Shown in pieces: positions 15,546 through 16,827 of a stretch of 16,827 bases of DNA. How positions within the stretch are numbered: the first letter of the stretch is position 1; each line of letters starts with the position of its first letter. The notes beneath the pieces were generated by a model. The model saw nothing but the letters and a program-made list of their open reading frames with translations. It did no database searches and was not told the DNA's origin. This DNA is from JALONO01 sp038209965. Its GTDB lineage: Bacteria > Bacteroidota > Bacteroidia > Cytophagales > Thermoflexibacteraceae. Both the position numbers and the translations under genes were made by a program. The stretch is taken from positions 1 through 16,827 of the forward strand of contig JBBQXF010000103.1 of assembly GCA_038209965.1 (NCBI GenBank). Direction: 5' to 3'.

Positions 15546-15839
15546 GTAGATTGAGTTTAAGTGAATTCTTTTACACATTACAAAGGTAAGTTACCAAAAT
15601 TAGAGGAATAAATTTGTCAGACAACCTTTATCTTTTACCAACATGATCATGCCTTGGTAGAAGATAAAACGTCAAAGCAAGCATTCGTCCTTTGATCAAT
15701 GGTGTTTATACCGCGATTGATTGGCGAATAGTTGGCATCCGTGCTTTTTTTCTAACGGTTTTCCCTCGCCGACAAGCATTGTAATCAAACAGGCACCACG
15801 TTGGTAACTTGTAACAAAAAATCCAACCAACAACCTGGC
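15546..15839. other. Spacer with decayed sequence and one strong inverted repeat
   Basis: No reading frame of protein-like composition was found on either strand here. The region is AT-rich, holds the inverted repeat listed separately, and forms the divergent spacer between the minus-strand remnants and the XRE-type gene. Confidence 0.5.
15627..15668. repeat. 15-bp inverted repeat with 12-base loop
   Basis: TTTATCTTTTACCAA at 15627-15641 pairs over its whole length with TTGGTAGAAGATAAA at 15654-15668, with a single G-T pair. The loop contains the palindrome CATGATCATG. There is no T run on either side, so a plain intrinsic terminator is unlikely; an operator, a mobile-element end or an RNA structure is possible. 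Confidence 0.75.
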
Positions 15840-16097
15840 ATGAAAACAGCTAAACCTGCGGCTCAACACATACGTGGCGCGCCGTCTGCGCGTGGCCCGG
15901 CCGGACAAGCAATTTTGTCAGGCGTACATGGCAGCCAAATTGGCCTTTGCCAGTCGGGGTACCGCGATTTAAAAAATGACAAACACGACATCACCCTGTC
16001 CCAACTGGAAAAATTGGCCAATTTTTTGGGTAAAACCGTGCATGATTTCTTGCCACTGCCCGATCAGCCGGAAGAACGAAAAGCGGAATTTTATTGA
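15840..16097 (+). pseudogene. XRE-family HTH regulator with two compensating frameshifts
   Basis: The frame from ATG 15840 to TGA 16095-16097 is open (85 aa), and its second half is a clear XRE helix-turn-helix end (QSGYRDLKNDKHDITLSQ, then LEKLANFLGKTVHDFL). Its first half is Pro/Gly/Ala-rich and has no HTH character. One frame over, the same bases read KQLNLRLNTYVARRLRVARP, then DKQFCQAYMAAKLA, the normal first three helices. Removing one A from the run at 15843-15846 and adding one T to the run at 15946-15948 gives a complete 85-residue XRE protein. So two opposite one-base changes cancel in length but scramble about 35 codons, including most of the DNA-recognition part. Such proteins are DNA-binding repressors, often of toxin-antitoxin or mobile-element loci; no partner is visible. 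The encoded protein is unlikely to bind DNA. Confidence 0.7.
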
Positions 16098-16188
16098 AGA
16101 ACCCATTATTTTGCCATTTTTGCCCGCCGAAAGCCAAAAATGACCTATTTTAGCCAAGTGGGAAGCATACCCTCCCCAACTTACAAAA

Positions 16189-16827
16189 ATGAAAACACCC
16201 TCTAATCGTCGTTCGGCCCTCAAAACCCTCGCGGCTGGTTCCGTGGCATTTGTGGCGGCCAATACCTTGTCGGCCCGTGTCCAAGCCGCTGAAAACCTGA
16301 TGGAAACACCTCTGAAAGGAAAAATCAACCACTCGGTGTGCCGGTGGTGTTATAGCAGCATCGGCATGGAAGCACTGTGCCAAGCGGCCAAGAAAATCGG
16401 CCTGCAATCCATTGAACTGCTCGATCCGGTCGATTTCCCAATGATCAAAAAATATGGCCTTACTTGTGCCATTGCAAATGGCCCTGGCGGTGGCTTCGGG
16501 ATTGAGAAGGCCTGGAACCGGGTGGAAAACCACGACCAACTGGTGGCCCTCTACCAGACCCGGATTAACGAAGTGGCCAACGCCGGCTACAACAACCTGA
16601 TTTGTTTTTCTGGCAACCGGGGCGGCATGAGCGATGCCGAGGGCATGGAAAACTGTGCCACCGGCCTCAAGAAAATCATGGCTTTGGCCGAACAGCGCAA
16701 AGTAACCATTGTGATGGAACTGCTCAACAGCAAAGTGGATCACAAGGATTACATGTGCGACCACACCGCCTGGGGCGTGGAGCTGTGCAAAAAAGTGGGC
16801 TCGGATCGGCTCAAACTGCTCTATGAC
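16189..16827 (+). CDS. Tat-exported TIM-barrel sugar isomerase (hydroxypyruvate isomerase/IolE-like), partial
   Basis: The gene starts with ATG at 16189 after an A-rich leader and is open to the right edge (213 codons). Residues 1-33 form a Tat signal (NRRSALKTLAAGSVAFVAAN) ending near ARVQAAE, so the enzyme is folded in the cytoplasm and exported. From about 45 it follows the xylose-isomerase-like TIM barrel of the hydroxypyruvate isomerase and sugar-phosphate isomerase/epimerase family: INHSVCRWCYSS, then SIELLDP at about 75-80, LTCAIANGPGGG, NLICFSGNRGGMSD, and IVMELLNSKVDHKDY with the likely metal ligand E177. The last visible residues, LLYD with D213, match the next metal-binding position. 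The family isomerises or epimerises small sugars with a divalent metal; the exact substrate is not deducible. Confidence 0.88.
   Translation, partial: MKTPSNRRSALKTLAAGSVAFVAANTLSARVQAAENLMETPLKGKINHSVCRWCYSSIGMEALCQAAKKIGLQSIELLDPVDFPMIKKYGLTCAIANGPGGGFGIEKAWNRVENHDQLVALYQTRINEVANAGYNNLICFSGNRGGMSDAEGMENCATGLKKIMALAEQRKVTIVMELLNSKVDHKDYMCDHTAWGVELCKKVGSDRLKLLYD

Overview
The window looks like a chromosomal segment of a Bacteroidota bacterium, most likely of the Cytophagales/Saprospirales type; this is inferred from gene content and not proven. The pointers are a SpoIIE-type phosphatase with the N-terminal linker seen in this phylum, an M23 peptidase-bactofilin-AtpZ cluster, a pseudouridine synthase with a Gly/Arg/Asn-rich N-terminus, A/T-rich translation starts, and a promoter of the Bacteroidota form (TTTG, 19 bp, TAnnTTTG) before menB. 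No rRNA, tRNA, CRISPR array, insertion sequence or integrase was found.

Left part (1-5.5 kb): the 5' end of a probable rRNA pseudouridine synthase (minus strand, running off the edge), a divergent 490-base spacer, a large GAF-GAF-SpoIIE phosphatase (766-3231), a broken secreted-protein gene (3261-3783, minus) and a bacterial FAN1-type VRR-NUC nuclease (3820-5490, minus).

Middle part (5.8-12.4 kb): a plus-strand cluster of membrane-anchored M23 peptidase, bactofilin, AtpZ and a DUF4440/SnoaL-like secreted protein. AtpZ overlaps the bactofilin gene, and the next gene starts in an ATGA overlap. In this phylum the first three genes often sit beside the ATP synthase operon (from memory), but no ATP synthase gene follows here. 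Then come a fused double-ATPase oligopeptide-type ABC protein, a convergent lipoprotein-like beta-propeller protein (minus) and, divergent from it, menB of menaquinone synthesis.

Right part (12.4-16.8 kb): a visibly more AT-rich stretch with a small membrane ORF, a secreted agmatine deiminase/PPAD-family enzyme and a series of decayed small genes: a signal-peptide remnant, a MORN/TonB_C-type secreted protein, another signal-peptide remnant and an XRE regulator. Nearly every break is a one-base change in or next to a homopolymer run. A 15-bp inverted repeat lies among them. The window ends inside a Tat-exported TIM-barrel isomerase.

The most interesting points are the concentration of homopolymer frameshifts in small, mostly secreted genes while about 3,700 codons of longer genes stay open; the XRE gene in which two opposite shifts cancel and erase its DNA-binding half; and the bactofilin/M23/AtpZ/DUF4440 module. 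I found no clear, wholly new defence or mobile system.
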